Assembly: GCA_000733355.1 (NCBI GenBank)
Contig: JNVV01000001.1
Location: forward strand, 3,196,278 to 3,260,277
Origin: Falciphora oryzae
Taxonomy: Eukaryota > Ascomycota > Sordariomycetes > Magnaporthales > Magnaporthaceae
DNA length: 64,000 bases
Reading direction: 5' to 3'
Below, piece by piece: positions 12,955 to 24,199 of the stretch. Numbering within the stretch: position 1 is the first letter of the stretch; the number at the start of each line of letters is the position of its first letter. Below the pieces are notes generated by a model that was given only the letters and a program-made list of their open reading frames with translations, was not told the origin of the DNA and did not search any database. The position numbers and the translations under genes are program-made.

Positions 12955-13955
12955 TTCTGAAACGGGGCCGCAGACCATCCGCTTTCGTCGACCGTTTGTT
13001 TCCTCCATTTTTTCTCGTTCCTTATCTTCGACCTACGGACATGTACACTGGAAGGAGTATATTAGCATCTTGGCCTATGGGATGACACTGTTTGTTTTTT
13101 CTGTCTTAATTTTTTTTTTTTGTTTCTTTTCGTATTTACTTGTTTGCATGATACCCATTGCGTGCACCGAAACAAGAAATCCAGACGCATTTTTGTTGGC
13201 TTGTTTGATTTTTCCTACTACCCCATGTTCTCATTTCCCCCGTCTACATACACGGTTGATTTGTGCGCGCTGCATGACTTGAGCAGGAGGACTTTAATGT
13301 TTTTTCTGAGCACGGAAGGGGGCTCTGGCAGTCCTTCTTTCAAAGGCAACGTATTATCATGTCAAAAGTGGATGACCGCATGGTCATTGAGCATTGCGTA
13401 TTCTGTGCCAACATCTCCCCTCTCCTCGCTCACTGATGTTGACGATATCACGGTCGTGGTTCGGTTCCTATTGCGTCCAATGTGCATTCACAAGGGATGC
13501 CAGCCTCGCAGTATATAACAGTTACATATAACCCGATATTTATACAAAGCCAAGAGGGGAGTCAGTATCGCGCCGGTGCAAGCAGGAGGGCAAGGCAGAA
13601 TCCGTCTGCAAGCGTGGGACCGCCCCATCTCGATTGCCGACTGGTGGCCAGGCCGTGCTGACATATATCCGGTAGTGTCTCTCTGGCCGTGATGGACCGG
13701 GTCCTGCACGTCAGCATGCACGGTGGCCTGACCGCATGAGAGGGAGGACCTGAACCGAGGCTCGAATCTAAACAATCCCGCACGCAAAAACACGTATCCA
13801 TGTACTGGCAAGGCGTTGGATTCGCCCGTGAATTTGTGCGTATCACCGCAGCGAGAGTAACACCGTGCCCAGACACGGGAGAGAGAAAGGGATCATATAA
13901 ACCGCTGCCAAAAATAGTGACATCTACCAGGAGGGTGGCCCAAAAAAAAAAAAAA
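12955..13955. other. intergenic region between two regulator genes
   Basis: About 1 kb. The first third is T-rich and fits the 3' UTR of the upstream gene. The rest should hold the promoter of the gene at 13956. An A-run (about 13942-13955) sits directly before that gene's ATG. No other gene was seen. Confidence 0.6.
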
Positions 13956-16900
13956 ATGCCGTCCATATCGGACTACACAACCGTCTTCCGCGCCAAGCCC
14001 AGCGGCGGCCAAGCCGCCGCCGCGGCGCACCACCCGCCGCCGGACCCGAACCGGCGCGTCTTCAAGCGGAACCGGGCCACCGTCTCGTGCGCGGCCTGCC
14101 GGTCCCGCAAGCAGCGGTGCGACCGGCAGAGCCCGTGCTCGGCCTGCGCGCGGCGCGGGGACGCCTGCCGCTACTACTCCCCCGCCCCCTCCTCTTCCGG
14201 CAGCGTGGCGGCGGCGGCGGCTCTGAGCTCGGCGCGGAAGCAGCAGCAGCAGGAGCGGCGGAAGGAGACGCCGGCGGAGGAGGAGGATGGGGAGGGGGAG
14301 GGGGATAATGTCGGCGGCGGGCTCGCGCTGGCTTCGAGGCAGGAGGCGCAGGCTAGGCTGCTGCGGCTGGAGGAGCTGGTTTATGGCCTTGTTGGGCGGT
14401 CAAAGCTACAAGGCGTCGGCGCCGTGGCGGAGCAGAGAGAAAGGCGGCGGCCTGATGGGTCCCTGTCGATGAGTCCTGACGACGAGCCCGCGGCAGCGCT
14501 GGTCTCCACGGACTCCTCCATCGGCTCGTCTACGTCGCCGCCGTTCTCTTCTGCTGCATATCCTCGTCCGCAGCCGTCGCTCGCCGGCGGGGACGGCGAT
14601 GCTGCCGCTGCCGCCGCCGTCGTCGCCAGGCCCGGAGAGAGCTTCGCCGCCCCCTCGCCGTCCACCATGGGCGAGCACCTGAGGAGCAGCGGGGCGGGGA
14701 CGACGACGTTTGTCGGCGCGACGCACTGGTCCGCCGTGCTCAATTGCATCCGCGACATCCAGGGCTATCTCGAGAGCGACGCCGTCGTCCCCCAGGGGCT
14801 GCTGCCTCCGCTTGCGCTTTCGTCGCCCTCGCCTTCGTCGTCATCCCCACCGCCGACGTCCCCTTCGCACCACGACGGCGGGGGCGACCCGAACAAGGAG
14901 AGCAGCAGCAGCGGTACTAGTCCCGGCACAGACTGCCATGGCGGGCCGGGGGACATGGTCTTTGGCGGCGGCAGCGGCAGTTTGTCGACGCGCGAGATCC
15001 TCGACGGCCTCCCGGCGCGGGCCGAGTGCGACCGGCTGCTGTGGAGCTACTTCACGACGCAGTGGACCATCATGCCGGTGCTGCACACGACCACGTTCCA
15101 GCGCGCCTACGCCGCCTTCTGGTCCGACCCGGCGGCGACTAGCCCGCTGTGGGTCAGCATGCTCTTCTCCGTCCTGGCCCTCTCGGCTACCATGCTGTGG
15201 GCCGCCGAGGCGGCGGCTTCCATGGCTGGTAGTGGTGGTGGTGGTGGTGGTGGTTATGATGATGATGGCGCTACTGCCGATGTCGAGAACAAGGCGACGA
15301 CGACCGTTGTCTTCGTCCCGCCGCACGACCCGCCCCCGGAGCTGGCGCGCCTGCGGCTCATGGCCACGCGGTGCCTGGTGGCCGGGGAGTACATGAAGGC
15401 GCGCCCGTACTCGGTCGAGGCGCTCCTGCTCGTCAACTTCTCGCGCCTGTACAGCGTCGGCGGCGATTCGGACCCGGTTGTGTGGGCTGGCTTTGCGGTG
15501 GCCACGAGGCTGGCTCAGCGGATGGGCGTGGGTGGCCTGTTTTGTCCCTGTCTTTGATATACTCTGCTCATGTAAGCTGACAGAATATCAACGGGCAGTA
15601 CCATCGCGAGCCGCGGAACATTGGCCGCCCCAACGGCAACGGCTGCCCAGCCGGCTCAACGCCAGCCCGGCCGACGCTCACGCCTTTCGAGTGCGAGATG
15701 CGGCGGCGCGTGTGGTACTTTGTGGAAATGTTCGACATCGTCTACTCGTTCCACTTTGGCATGCCCACCATCGTGCACGAGGACGAGTGCGACACGGAGG
15801 CGCCCACCAACCTGCTCGACTCCGACTTTGACGAGGACTCGGCCGAGCTGCCCCCGGCGAGGCCCGATACCGACTCGACCCCGATACTCTACTACTGCTT
15901 TAAATCCCGCCTCGTCCGCCTGGTGCGCCGCGTGATCCGGCACGCCCTGGGCGTCGGCGGTGGCAGCAGCGACAGCAGGAAAATGGGCAGCAGCTACCGG
16001 GAGCAGGAGAAGGAGAAGGAGCAGCAGCGCCGCCACCGCAAGCGCACCATGGAGCTGGAGGCCGAGCTGCAGGCCGCGCAGGCGTCCATGCCGCCCAGCC
16101 TGCGCCTGACGCTGCCGATCCGCACCGCGGCGCCGATAACTGAAACGCCAGGCCAGATCGTGCGGCGCGTGACGGCCGAGCTGGTCGGGCTCAAGGCCCG
16201 CTGCGTCCTGCACCGCTCGTACCTGACCGCGGACCGGGGCCGGCACGGCAACGACGGCGACGAGGAGGAGGAGGTGCATGTAAGGAAGTGCAGGGCGGCG
16301 TGCGTCGGCGCCGCGTCGCGCATGCTCGAGATCCACGCCGATGTCGAGCGCGAGCTGCGCGCCGGCGGCCGCCTGCACGGCCAGGAGTACCTGCTGCTCG
16401 GCATCGTCAAGCACGACTTCCTGCTCGCCGCCACCATCCTGTGCCTGGACCTGACCGAGTCTGGCGACGCGAGGTTTGTTTTTCCACCATGCTTCCCCCA
16501 TACTTCCGCTCCCCTTTGGCGTCTAATAACTGACGTCGACTGGTGACATGTGAAAAACAAAAACCGGCAGCGACGAGGAGAAGCGCGAGAAATTCCGCGC
16601 CCTCGAGACGGCCTACACGCTCTGGTACCCGCGGAGGAACTCGTCCAGCGACGCGACGCACGCCGTCAAGGTCCTGGGCGCCATTCTGCGCCGGGCGCGC
16701 AAGACCATGTTCGGGCCCGATGGCGACGGCGTCCCGCAACCGGTCCCCCGGGAGCCGCAGCAGCAGCAGCAGCAGCAGACAGCTGCCGACCGGGAGGAAA
16801 CAACACTGGCGTCAGCGGAGAGGGGGGTACCGCCACCGGCGCCTTGGGCAGACATGCGGGCAACGACGCCAGTCACAGCATCGGAGTATCATCCCGCCAC

Positions 16901-17171
16901 TGTCCCGGCAGCAGCATCCGAGCTTCAAGAGATGGACTTCGGCGGCATGGCTCTCGATACCAACCCCGAGGTCGACAGCAGTCTGGGGTTCGATGCGGAC
17001 AATATCGACTGGGTAAGAAGACGTTTCATCTGTAAACCATCTTCCCATCTCATTCTTTACTGACCCGTCGCGATTCCACGCCAGGACATGATCGACTCTT
17101 ATCTCTTCGACCGCCCGCCAAATGTTGGCCTGTACGAGACAGACTTTGGCATGGGCGCTTTCCCGGGGTAG
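13956..17171 (+). CDS. Zn2Cys6 transcription factor with fungal-specific regulatory domain
   Basis: Four exons: 13956-15527, 15599-16473, 16571-17012 and 17085-17171, giving 991 aa. I chose the ATG at 13956, just after an A-run, because the zinc cluster then lies at residues 45-71 (Cx2Cx6Cx5Cx2Cx6C, preceded by basic VFKRNR). An in-frame ATG at 13800 would add 52 residues without similarity to anything I know. A low-complexity Ser/Ala/Gly linker separates the cluster from the middle homology region, which starts near residue 355 (DRLLWSYFTTQWTIMPVLH is typical). The RMG-YHREP motif spans the first splice junction and supports the 15598 acceptor; the AG at 15582 would add five residues in frame. 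A Gln-rich stretch and acidic C terminus resemble an activation domain. Specific targets cannot be predicted. Confidence 0.88.
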
Positions 17172-17356
17172 TATAGTGAGCAACACGGATGGGGTAAAGG
17201 CATACATCACACATGCAGTTGTCTTCTTCAGGGTCTTCTTCATATTGCACCAAGCCATAACCTGTACATATTATTAGTAAACAGGGTGGGTGCCTGTCTC
17301 CCTGCCATTGATAGCACCTCATCTCATCCTCCTCCAGCTTGAACCCGCAAAGGAGG
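17172..17356. other. short convergent intergenic spacer
   Basis: Only 185 nt separate the stop of the plus-strand Zn2Cys6 gene from the stop of the minus-strand AP-3 gene, so the 3' UTRs probably overlap. No terminator-like structure was recognised. Confidence 0.6.
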
Positions 17357-19261
17357 TCAACACCTCAGCTCGACGCCTCCTTTGCTGGCTGTCAAGTACT
17401 TGACGCCCTTATACGGCGATGCCGTGAGTCCCATGCTCCGCTTCTGGTCGATCAGAATGCTCTCGACCTTGATGCCACTAGGGAGCCAGCCCTTGACCGA
17501 GAAGCTGACCGAGGCCGAGCTGGGCATCAGCAGCTTGTTCTGCGCCACCCTCGCGTCGGCCTTTTCGTCGTCGCCCCCGCCGCCGCTGCCCGAGGCCCCC
17601 TTCCCCGATTTGGTCGTCGCCATCGCTGGCTCCTCGTAGTTGTATTCCTTGAAGCCAAAACCCATGGGGTCTGAGTAGCCGGCAGCGGCAACGGCGTCGT
17701 CAGCCTCGTCGCCCAGTGCCTGATCGCCCACGACGGTGCCACGCAGGCTGAACTGCATCGTGCCGTTGGCCAGAGCCTTGTTGGGGATGAGCCAGTCGAC
17801 CAGGTTTTCTCCGGGGCTGTAGGTGGCATCGCCCTTGCTTGGCCGGAGCTCGGGGAGATTTCGCACCCCCGCCGGCAGCGGAACCGTGATCCTCAGGTCC
17901 TCGAGGAGTGGCGCCGCGGCGGTGCCGGGCTGCGGACCACCAAAGGGCCTCCCACCCGGCCCGCCACCGATGCCTCTACCCCCACCGCCCCGGTAGGGGC
18001 CTCCTCCGCCGGACATATCACTGCTACCACCACCCGGTGCGCCAAAGACCTTATTCACGTAGGCGCGGACCTCGAACTCGGAGCCAGCAGGACCGAGGCC
18101 TGTCTTAACCTCGATGCTCACGGGCAGCTTAAGATTCCCCGCCGCAAGAGAGCCGCTCTTGCCGTTAGCAAAGGGCAGCAAATCCACCTCGTAGCTGGCG
18201 AGAATGAAGCGGCCGTCGGGCGGGATGAAGCTCAGCTCGCCGGGGCGCTCACGCCAGCGGGCTAGGCGGACGCAGGGGTGGAAGACAGGCAGTTCCATGA
18301 GCCCGGCGAGGTTGTGGCGGCCTGTAGGCCCCGTCAGCGACATGACGATGTCCGGGACGCCCGAGACCTTTGACGTGAAGGCGACGGTGCCGTGCGCAAA
18401 GGCGGCGAGCGGGCGGCCTGACGGCGCCAGCGTCACCGACAGCGTCTCGACCAGGTCCGCGTACATCTCGTTGCTCGTGTGCCGCACGTTGGCCCGCCGC
18501 CAGGGGAGCGCCGGCGTCGCCACCACGTTGCCGCGACCGCCGCCTCCGCCGCCCCCACCGCCCATCATCATACCGCCCGAGCCGAGCGAGGGCGACGAGG
18601 AGCCACCAGCGCCGCCGCCGAGGTTAGCGGTGACGGCGCCGGGTAGGGTGAGGCCGCCGAGCAGCTTGCCCAGCAGGCCCTCGACCTCGACGAGGTCGCG
18701 CAGGGCGTTGGGCTCGGTGGTGGCGACGACGCCGGCGTCGCACATCTCGGTCAGCAGCTGGGCGGCGACGTCGTAGGCCGAGTCGATGCGCTGGGCGGTC
18801 AGCGGGGCGCCGAGGAACTCCTCGAAGGCGTCGACGACGCGGTGCAGGAACTCGAGCACGAGCAGCGGCTCGACCTCGCGCGAGGCCGTGGCCAGGAACA
18901 GCAGGTTGGCGTGGGCGAGCGAGAAGACGAGTGTCGCGGGGCCGGCGTTGGGCAGGTAGATCAGGCTCGGGCGCGGCGGCGGGTGCTCCAGGAAGAGCGG
19001 CAGGAGGTGCGCCGCCGAGAGCGGCCGCCCCGTGTATGTGTGGGACAGGATCGGGCTACTGCAGGTTTGGTCTGCCTGGCTGCCTCGGCCCCTGGCGTTC
19101 CTTGTACACCCACCGAGACGGGAGGAGTGCACGAGGAGCGCGAGGAGGGGCGAGTGGCCAAGCGAGGTCTGTCAGCAAGCGATTGTGATTCAAGGTGAAT
19201 CTAAGCAGTCGACGTACTTGCGCTCATCGTAAATGTGTAGGGCCTCTATGACGGCCGTCAT
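17357..19261 (-). CDS. AP-3 adaptor complex mu subunit
   Basis: Two exons on the minus strand: 19218-19261 (14 codons plus 2 nt) and 17357-19058, giving 581 aa; the intron is 159 nt (GTACGT...CTGCAG). Splicing gives the longin-domain start IYDERNSPILSHTYTGRP, which matches the AP-3 mu family. The longin domain covers about residues 1-150. A Gly-rich, low-complexity linker (about 185-215) is followed by the mu-homology domain, which begins at WRRANVRHTSNEMY and contains the expected PDIVMSLTGP and RFILASYEVDLLP motifs. Family role: cargo recognition in the AP-3 coat that sorts membrane proteins from Golgi/endosome to the vacuole. A second Gly/Arg-rich insertion lies around residues 375-410. 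The gene shares a 342-nt divergent promoter with its neighbour at 19604. Confidence 0.92.
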
Positions 19262-19603
19262 GGCTGCAAGGGTTCTGTGGGGGGACTGATGCGGTCCGAG
19301 GTGGAAGCTCGAGCTGCTCCCCGCGCCATTGCTCTGGTGGCATTGAGCACGCCGAGAAAGAATGGATGTGAAAGGTCGGCCCTGACGCAATCAGATTTAC
19401 CTTGTGCTCCGCCTGTGGTGTAGCGGCTAAGTGTGGGGCCAGGCGCTGGAGACGGGAACTTATTGGCTGCGCTGATTTGATTCATGGAGGTCGCAGAAAT
19501 TGTAGCTCGACTTATCCCAGCACGCCGTCTTTCTAGAGCACCTGCCATAAAAATCCCTTGAGATCTGCGTGTCTTTTCTATCATCCTCACCACCAAGATC
19601 ACC
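19262..19603. promoter_or_regulatory. divergent promoter between AP-3 mu and DMAC1-like genes
   Basis: The two start codons lie head-to-head only 342 nt apart, so both promoters must share this stretch. CT-rich sequence precedes the plus-strand ATG (about 19570-19600). No canonical TATA box was seen on either strand. Confidence 0.6.
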
Positions 19604-19969
19604 ATGCCGGGCGTCCCGTCGCTGTCGAGCCTCGACAAGCCCGAGGACTACAAGGAGCTTTTGAAGCAGGACAGGGGCGACGACTGCCTCGCCTGCCGGG
19701 TCATAGGTCGGTCAAGTCTCTGCAAAGCTACGGTCTCTTGAAAGGTAAAACACCTTGAGGTACTGACCTCGTCCTCGTGGTATTCAGGAGGCGGCGCCTT
19801 CCTCGGGCTCGGGGCGTACAGCTACATCTCGGGCCACGCCGAGCTAGAGCGCAACAAGGCACTCATCCTCAAGAAAAACCCCATGATTGGCATGCGCGGT
19901 CGCAGGGCTGGCATTACGGGAATCGCCCTGGGATTGGCATATCTGGGCGTGTGGAGGCTGTTCAGGTAG
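19604..19969 (+). CDS. small DMAC1/DUF4536-like mitochondrial membrane protein
   Basis: Two exons, 19604-19706 and 19788-19969, give 94 aa; the 81-nt intron (GTCGGT...TTCAG) splits a Gly codon. The protein has a polar N terminus, a CLACRVIG motif (CxxC at residues 28-31) running straight into a Gly-rich hydrophobic segment (GGAFLGLGAYSYI), a short charged loop, and a second hydrophobic segment near the C terminus. This two-helix hairpin with CLAC is characteristic of the DUF4536 family, which includes human DMAC1, a complex I distal-arm assembly factor of the inner mitochondrial membrane. Family membership is well supported. A complex I role in this fungus is inferred from the animal relative. 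Confidence 0.8.
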
Positions 19970-20500
19970 TTGGACGGGCGTCCTGGCCGCCATCGAGCAA
20001 CATCACGAGACACCACGTGCAAGGAAGTCAGTAAGCTCCGCCCTGGGTTGATATTTTGACCACCAATGGAGCACTCCCCCTTCTCGTCGCAATGTCTTTC
20101 TGATTTTTCGGATACCCTTCATTATCTGTATTTCCATCTTGTTGACATCTGGCTGTTATGGCTCTGGCTGTAGCTGCTTGTTTCTTCACAATCGCACAAT
20201 AGAACGCGACATCGATCGCTCTACCTTCGCCTCCAGGAGGCGTCGACAAATTTCAGCCACCGAGGCACATCGTCAGATAGAAAACCAGCGAGCGTTCGTC
20301 TGTCGACCAGGCTTTCCGGCAGCTGTATTCACCTACCCAATTGATACAACTACGGGAGCAGCTTGACGACAGCCTCCCCTTCATGACATTGGGTTGTCAG
20401 TTACTCTTTGACCTTTATTGTCTACATCGAGTCGACGTCCTGTTCTTGATCCGTCCCTCTCTTTCGACCACAGCCTTGCGCCGTCTCATCACGCCATTCG
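19970..20500. other. intergenic region
   Basis: About 530 nt between the DMAC1-like stop and the F-box-like start. T- and CT-rich stretches occur in its 3' half, consistent with the promoter of the next gene. No RNA gene or repeat was recognised. Confidence 0.5.
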
Positions 20501-21879
20501 ATGGAGCCGCTGCCACATCTGACACGCTGCGCGCCCGAAATCCTGCCTGAGGTGCTGCGGCACTGTCATTCTTTCGCCGATGCTACGGCCTTGACGTCCA
20601 CCTGTCGCTCTCTCCGGTCCCTATGGGTCTCCAAAGCGTCCGCCGTGCTGCGGGACGTGGGCAGGAAGAGCGTAAAGGCTTTCGACTGCGCCCTGATAGC
20701 CGTCCGCGCCCAGCACGTCGTCCAACCTGCCCTAGAAAGGGACGAGCAGCCCCCTGAGCTGGGATCCTCCATTGACGAACTGGGTTCGCGCAACCCTGAC
20801 GTCAGCGAAATCATCCAAGTCCTGAGACTCCGGCACCTGGTCCAAACTCTTGAGCACATGTACTATGTGTACTCAAGCGACGACAATATGGGTGGCTTCG
20901 GAGACAGCCCCTACTTTGAGGACGCAGTTTTTGACTCATTTGGAGACCACTTAAAGATGTTGGAGCGGCTCAACATGGATCAAGGCAAGGCGCTCTGCGG
21001 CGAGAGATTTCACCGCGCCACATACAGGCTCTTCGTTCTCGCTGCTGCCCTGTCCTGGGCCTACTTCAAGCCTGTTCGCAACATCTCCGGCACTCAAGAA
21101 AGCGTCCAAAAGGCGGTTTTCGGCCCTGTCGCGCGATGGATCGTCGACGATTGCGAGCGGATTGTGGCCAAAGAGGGGTTTTCTCCGGTCAGGGGCATGT
21201 ATCACGAGGGTGACGCCTTCTTCGGCCGCGAGCTCCATCTCGAGCCTTCTAAGACGTTCGCAAGGTGGGAGCTCAGCACCATGTTGTTTCTATACGAAAA
21301 CATGAGTGCCAAGATCAGTCTGGAGTACGAGAACTGGAGCACCGTGAATCTGCCAATCGCGGCGCCCACAGACAACGTGGAAGTCAGGGCCATTTTGCTC
21401 GGTACTTTTCAGCTACACGATTTTGTTGTCCCTCGCCAGCTTCAAGATATTACCGCCAAGCACCCGATTACACTCAGAGCGCGGTTCGTCGAGGCCTCCC
21501 ATCTCCCAACCCTGCCAATGATACTACGTTTCCAGGCTGGGAAACCTACTGGGGATGGAGCGAGAGGACGCCGGAACCGCTGCGTTTTTTGTCCGGGGTT
21601 GCCCCAGCCAATCCTGGTAGTTATATGGACGCCGAGGGCCACCGCACGCCCCTTCATTTCTTCGACTTTGCTGCCCGGGAGCACTTGAATCTTCGTTTCA
21701 GCCCGAACCTGTTCTGGCGGTATGCTGAGCCTGTCTACTATACCGATTGGATACAGAAACCTGACGTGTGGGAGTTCTCCGGCTTTGTGGAGGAAGTGGA
21801 CGGCGAGCTGGAGTATTCGTGCGGCAGGACCATCTGGGAATCTTGCGATATAGTCCATACAGAGGACGACGATTGGTAG
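20501..21879 (+). CDS. F-box-like protein (fungal, unknown substrate)
   Basis: The N terminus has an F-box-like layout: after CAPEILPEVLRHCHSF come the ALTSTCRSLRSLW helix and a long alpha-helical body. These proteins usually recruit substrates to SCF ubiquitin ligases through Skp1; the substrate here is unknown. The frame is open from 20501 to beyond 21400, and the C-terminal part (YWGWSERTPEP... to the stop at 21877-21879) is one frame over, so an intron lies between. A GTACTT donor at 21402 fits with an AG ending at 21460 (59 nt) or at 21535 (134 nt, better pyrimidine tract); both restore the frame and I cannot choose. A recent frameshift is less likely because both halves look fully coding. 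The C-terminal aromatic-rich region is typical of fungal F-box-associated proteins. Confidence 0.7.
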
Positions 21880-22522
21880 AAGAGTAAATAGGGCTGTATC
21901 TGATAGCAACGGATGCGCGGTGATCAATCTCTGTGCGGCGTGATGACCATGGTGCGGAACCTGACGGCACTGGCAGCCTGTATTTCTAGAGAAGGAGGAA
22001 TAAGCAAACAAAAATCACAACGAATAGTCAACCGAAACCAGACTGTCTTGGAAACCAAGGCCAGGAACGGATCTGATAATTACAGATGTTGCTCGTGGAT
22101 AGCTTGTTGATGTGAGTGGAATTGATTGTCATGGTTTTGGTGGCCGCAGCCACTGAAAGTCGGTGTCCGTCCGAGTCTCCAGCGCATGAGTGAAAAATTC
22201 ACCACACGCAAACAAACCTCAGTCACAAAGGCGACCTCGCGAACAGAAGACTTCGATTATCCGCCTGACTGCTCGGCAATCGCAATCATCGAAATAAATA
22301 CCTACAGTTATTTTGATCGTAAGAGCAACAACTAGGAACGCGGGCTACATTCCAAGCCACCACGCACGACGCTGGGCCTGATTGACCTCGCTGCCAGACA
22401 GCTTCAGCCATAACCGGCCTCTCAGGTGAATATCACCATACGAGGGCTGGGGCTGCTGCACCTTCTCTGGGCGGACACAAAACAGCCATACAGGCGCTCG
22501 AGGGCAGAACAACACACACACA
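21880..22522. other. intergenic region
   Basis: About 640 nt with A-rich patches around 21995-22060 and 22295-22335. It should contain the 3' UTR of the F-box-like gene and the promoter of the Rrp4 gene. No other feature was seen. Confidence 0.5.
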
Positions 22523-23557
22523 ATGCCCATCACAATACTAGCCCCCCGGCCGCAGCAGCAGCCCGGCTCGGACCCGGACCCGGACGCGGGCGGCGACATC
22601 GTCACCCCGGGCGAGGTCATCACGTCGGACCCGCAGTGGATGCGCGGCCACGGCACCTACACGACGCCGGCGTCGTCCGACATCGTCTCGTCGGTCGCGG
22701 GCACCGTCTCGCGCACCAACAAGCTGCTGTCGGTCCGGCCCATGCGCGCCCGCTACACCCCCGAGGTCGGCGACCTGGTCGTGGGCCGCATCGTCGAGGT
22801 CCAGGCGCGCCGCTGGCGCGTCGACGTGGGCGGCGCCCAGCTCGCGGCGCTCCCGCTGTCCGCCATCAACCTCCCCGGCGGGATCCTGCGCAAGCGCACC
22901 GACACGGACGAGCTGCAGATCCGGTCCTTCTTCGCCGAGGGCGACCTGCTCGTCGCGGAGGTGCAGCAGCTGTTCGGCGACGGCGGCGCGGGCCTGCACA
23001 CGCGGTCGCTGCGCTACGGCAAGCTGCGCAACGGCGTCTTCGCCGCCGTCTCGGGCACGGGCGGGGGAGGCGGCGTCGTGCGCGCCCGCAGGCAGGTCTG
23101 GACCATGGAGGTGGCGTCGACCGCGCCGTCGGCCTCGACCCACCCGGCCGGCCGCAAGCGACAACAGCAAGCAGCAGGCTCCGCGAGCCGCAGCATCGAC
23201 GTCGTCCTAGGCGTCAACGGCTACGTCTGGATCAGCAAGCACGTCGAGCCGCCCTCGGACGACCCGGGCACGCCCGCGGGCGCCACGGGCATCGCGAACA
23301 TGGAGGAGGCCGTGTCGGCCAGCATGTACTCGAGCCGCAACGACCCCATCGACCCGGAGACGATGCGCGAGATCGTGCGCGTCCGGGGAGTCATTACGGC
23401 CCTGGTCGAGAACGGCGTCCGCGTCGACGAGGACACGGTCGAGCGCGCCTACCGCGAGGCCGTCGAGATGGCCCGCGCCTCCGACGCCGGCGAGGACGAC
23501 GTCTACCTCGGCGGGGACCGCGGCGTCCAGCTGGCCGCCATCTTGACCGGCAGGTGA
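22523..23557 (+). CDS. rrp4: exosome complex RNA-binding subunit Rrp4
   Basis: Intronless, 344 aa. Rrp4 is a cap subunit of the RNA exosome, which degrades and trims RNA 3' ends in nucleus and cytoplasm. The N-terminal signature [20 protein letters not shown] is specific to Rrp4. It is followed by the S1 domain (about residues 85-165; [20 protein letters not shown], then LSAINLPGG) and a KH-type region from about residue 170 ([15 protein letters not shown]). Gly- and Ala/Gln-rich stretches (about residues 177-225) are inserted in the KH part, near a cluster of basic residues. Codon usage is strongly GC-biased, as expected of a highly expressed gene. It converges with the Not3/5 gene downstream. 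Confidence 0.95.
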   Translation: MPITILAPRPQQQPGSDPDPDAGGDIVTPGEVITSDPQWMRGHGTYTTPASSDIVSSVAGTVSRTNKLLSVRPMRARYTPEVGDLVVGRIVEVQARRWRVDVGGAQLAALPLSAINLPGGILRKRTDTDELQIRSFFAEGDLLVAEVQQLFGDGGAGLHTRSLRYGKLRNGVFAAVSGTGGGGGVVRARRQVWTMEVASTAPSASTHPAGRKRQQQAAGSASRSIDVVLGVNGYVWISKHVEPPSDDPGTPAGATGIANMEEAVSASMYSSRNDPIDPETMREIVRVRGVITALVENGVRVDEDTVERAYREAVEMARASDAGEDDVYLGGDRGVQLAAILTGR

Positions 23558-24199
23558 AGAGGGATCTTGGCATTGGCCTTCCGATACCCATCCATGACTC
23601 CATTTCATGTCGCGTTTACGACTGCACGACCTAGGTAGTGAGGATTTACAGTGGACAGTTCTAGTAATCCAGCGTCCGTGTCATCGCCCAAATATGGAGA
23701 GAGCATATCGAGTCACGAATATCAGGGCACAATCTAGTCAAAGAGCGATCAAAGTAGAGATGCATGCTGGTCTCGATTTCCGCAAAGGGCCTTCCGCATG
23801 CCGCGGATGGCCCATGTTTCCGTTGGACTCTCCCTGTCTGCTCTGAGACGAGAGAGAATAATAACACCTGACGCACTTGATCTGACAATAAACATAAAAA
23901 GACACAGAGCGTGGTCTGACAAGAAACTCCCTGAAAAAAACAACCCACGCCGAGGTTTGGGAGAAACGTCAAACACAAAAGAAAAATAGCAGATCCTCTG
24001 TCTGCCCCTCTTGTCCACCCGTTTCCATGCCGAGGATGTGGACGAAGCCAAAGCAGAGCACTACCCCAAGACCCAACGGCCGAACGCACATGCATCTCAG
24101 TTGAAGAGAGACATGCGATGAGCTTCCGGTTCGTCGGTGGGTTGGGCCTCGACCCGACGAGCACACGTGTGTCGATGGATGCGCCCCCGGAAAAGATAT
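23558..24199. other. convergent 3' intergenic region
   Basis: About 640 nt between the stop codons of rrp4 (+) and the Not3/5 gene (-), AT-richer than the flanking coding sequence, with A-rich stretches around 23890-23990. It is probably shared by the two 3' UTRs. No gene was seen. Confidence 0.5.

Noticed and set aside
14381..15396. Long alternative-frame open sequences inside the second Zn2Cys6 gene
   Set aside because: Arg/Ala-rich shadow frames caused by GC-rich codons of the real gene.
19415..19500. tRNA-like TGGTGTAGCGGCTAAG (A-box resemblance)
   Set aside because: No matching B box, acceptor stem or anticodon arm could be folded downstream; it lies in the AP-3/DMAC1 divergent promoter.
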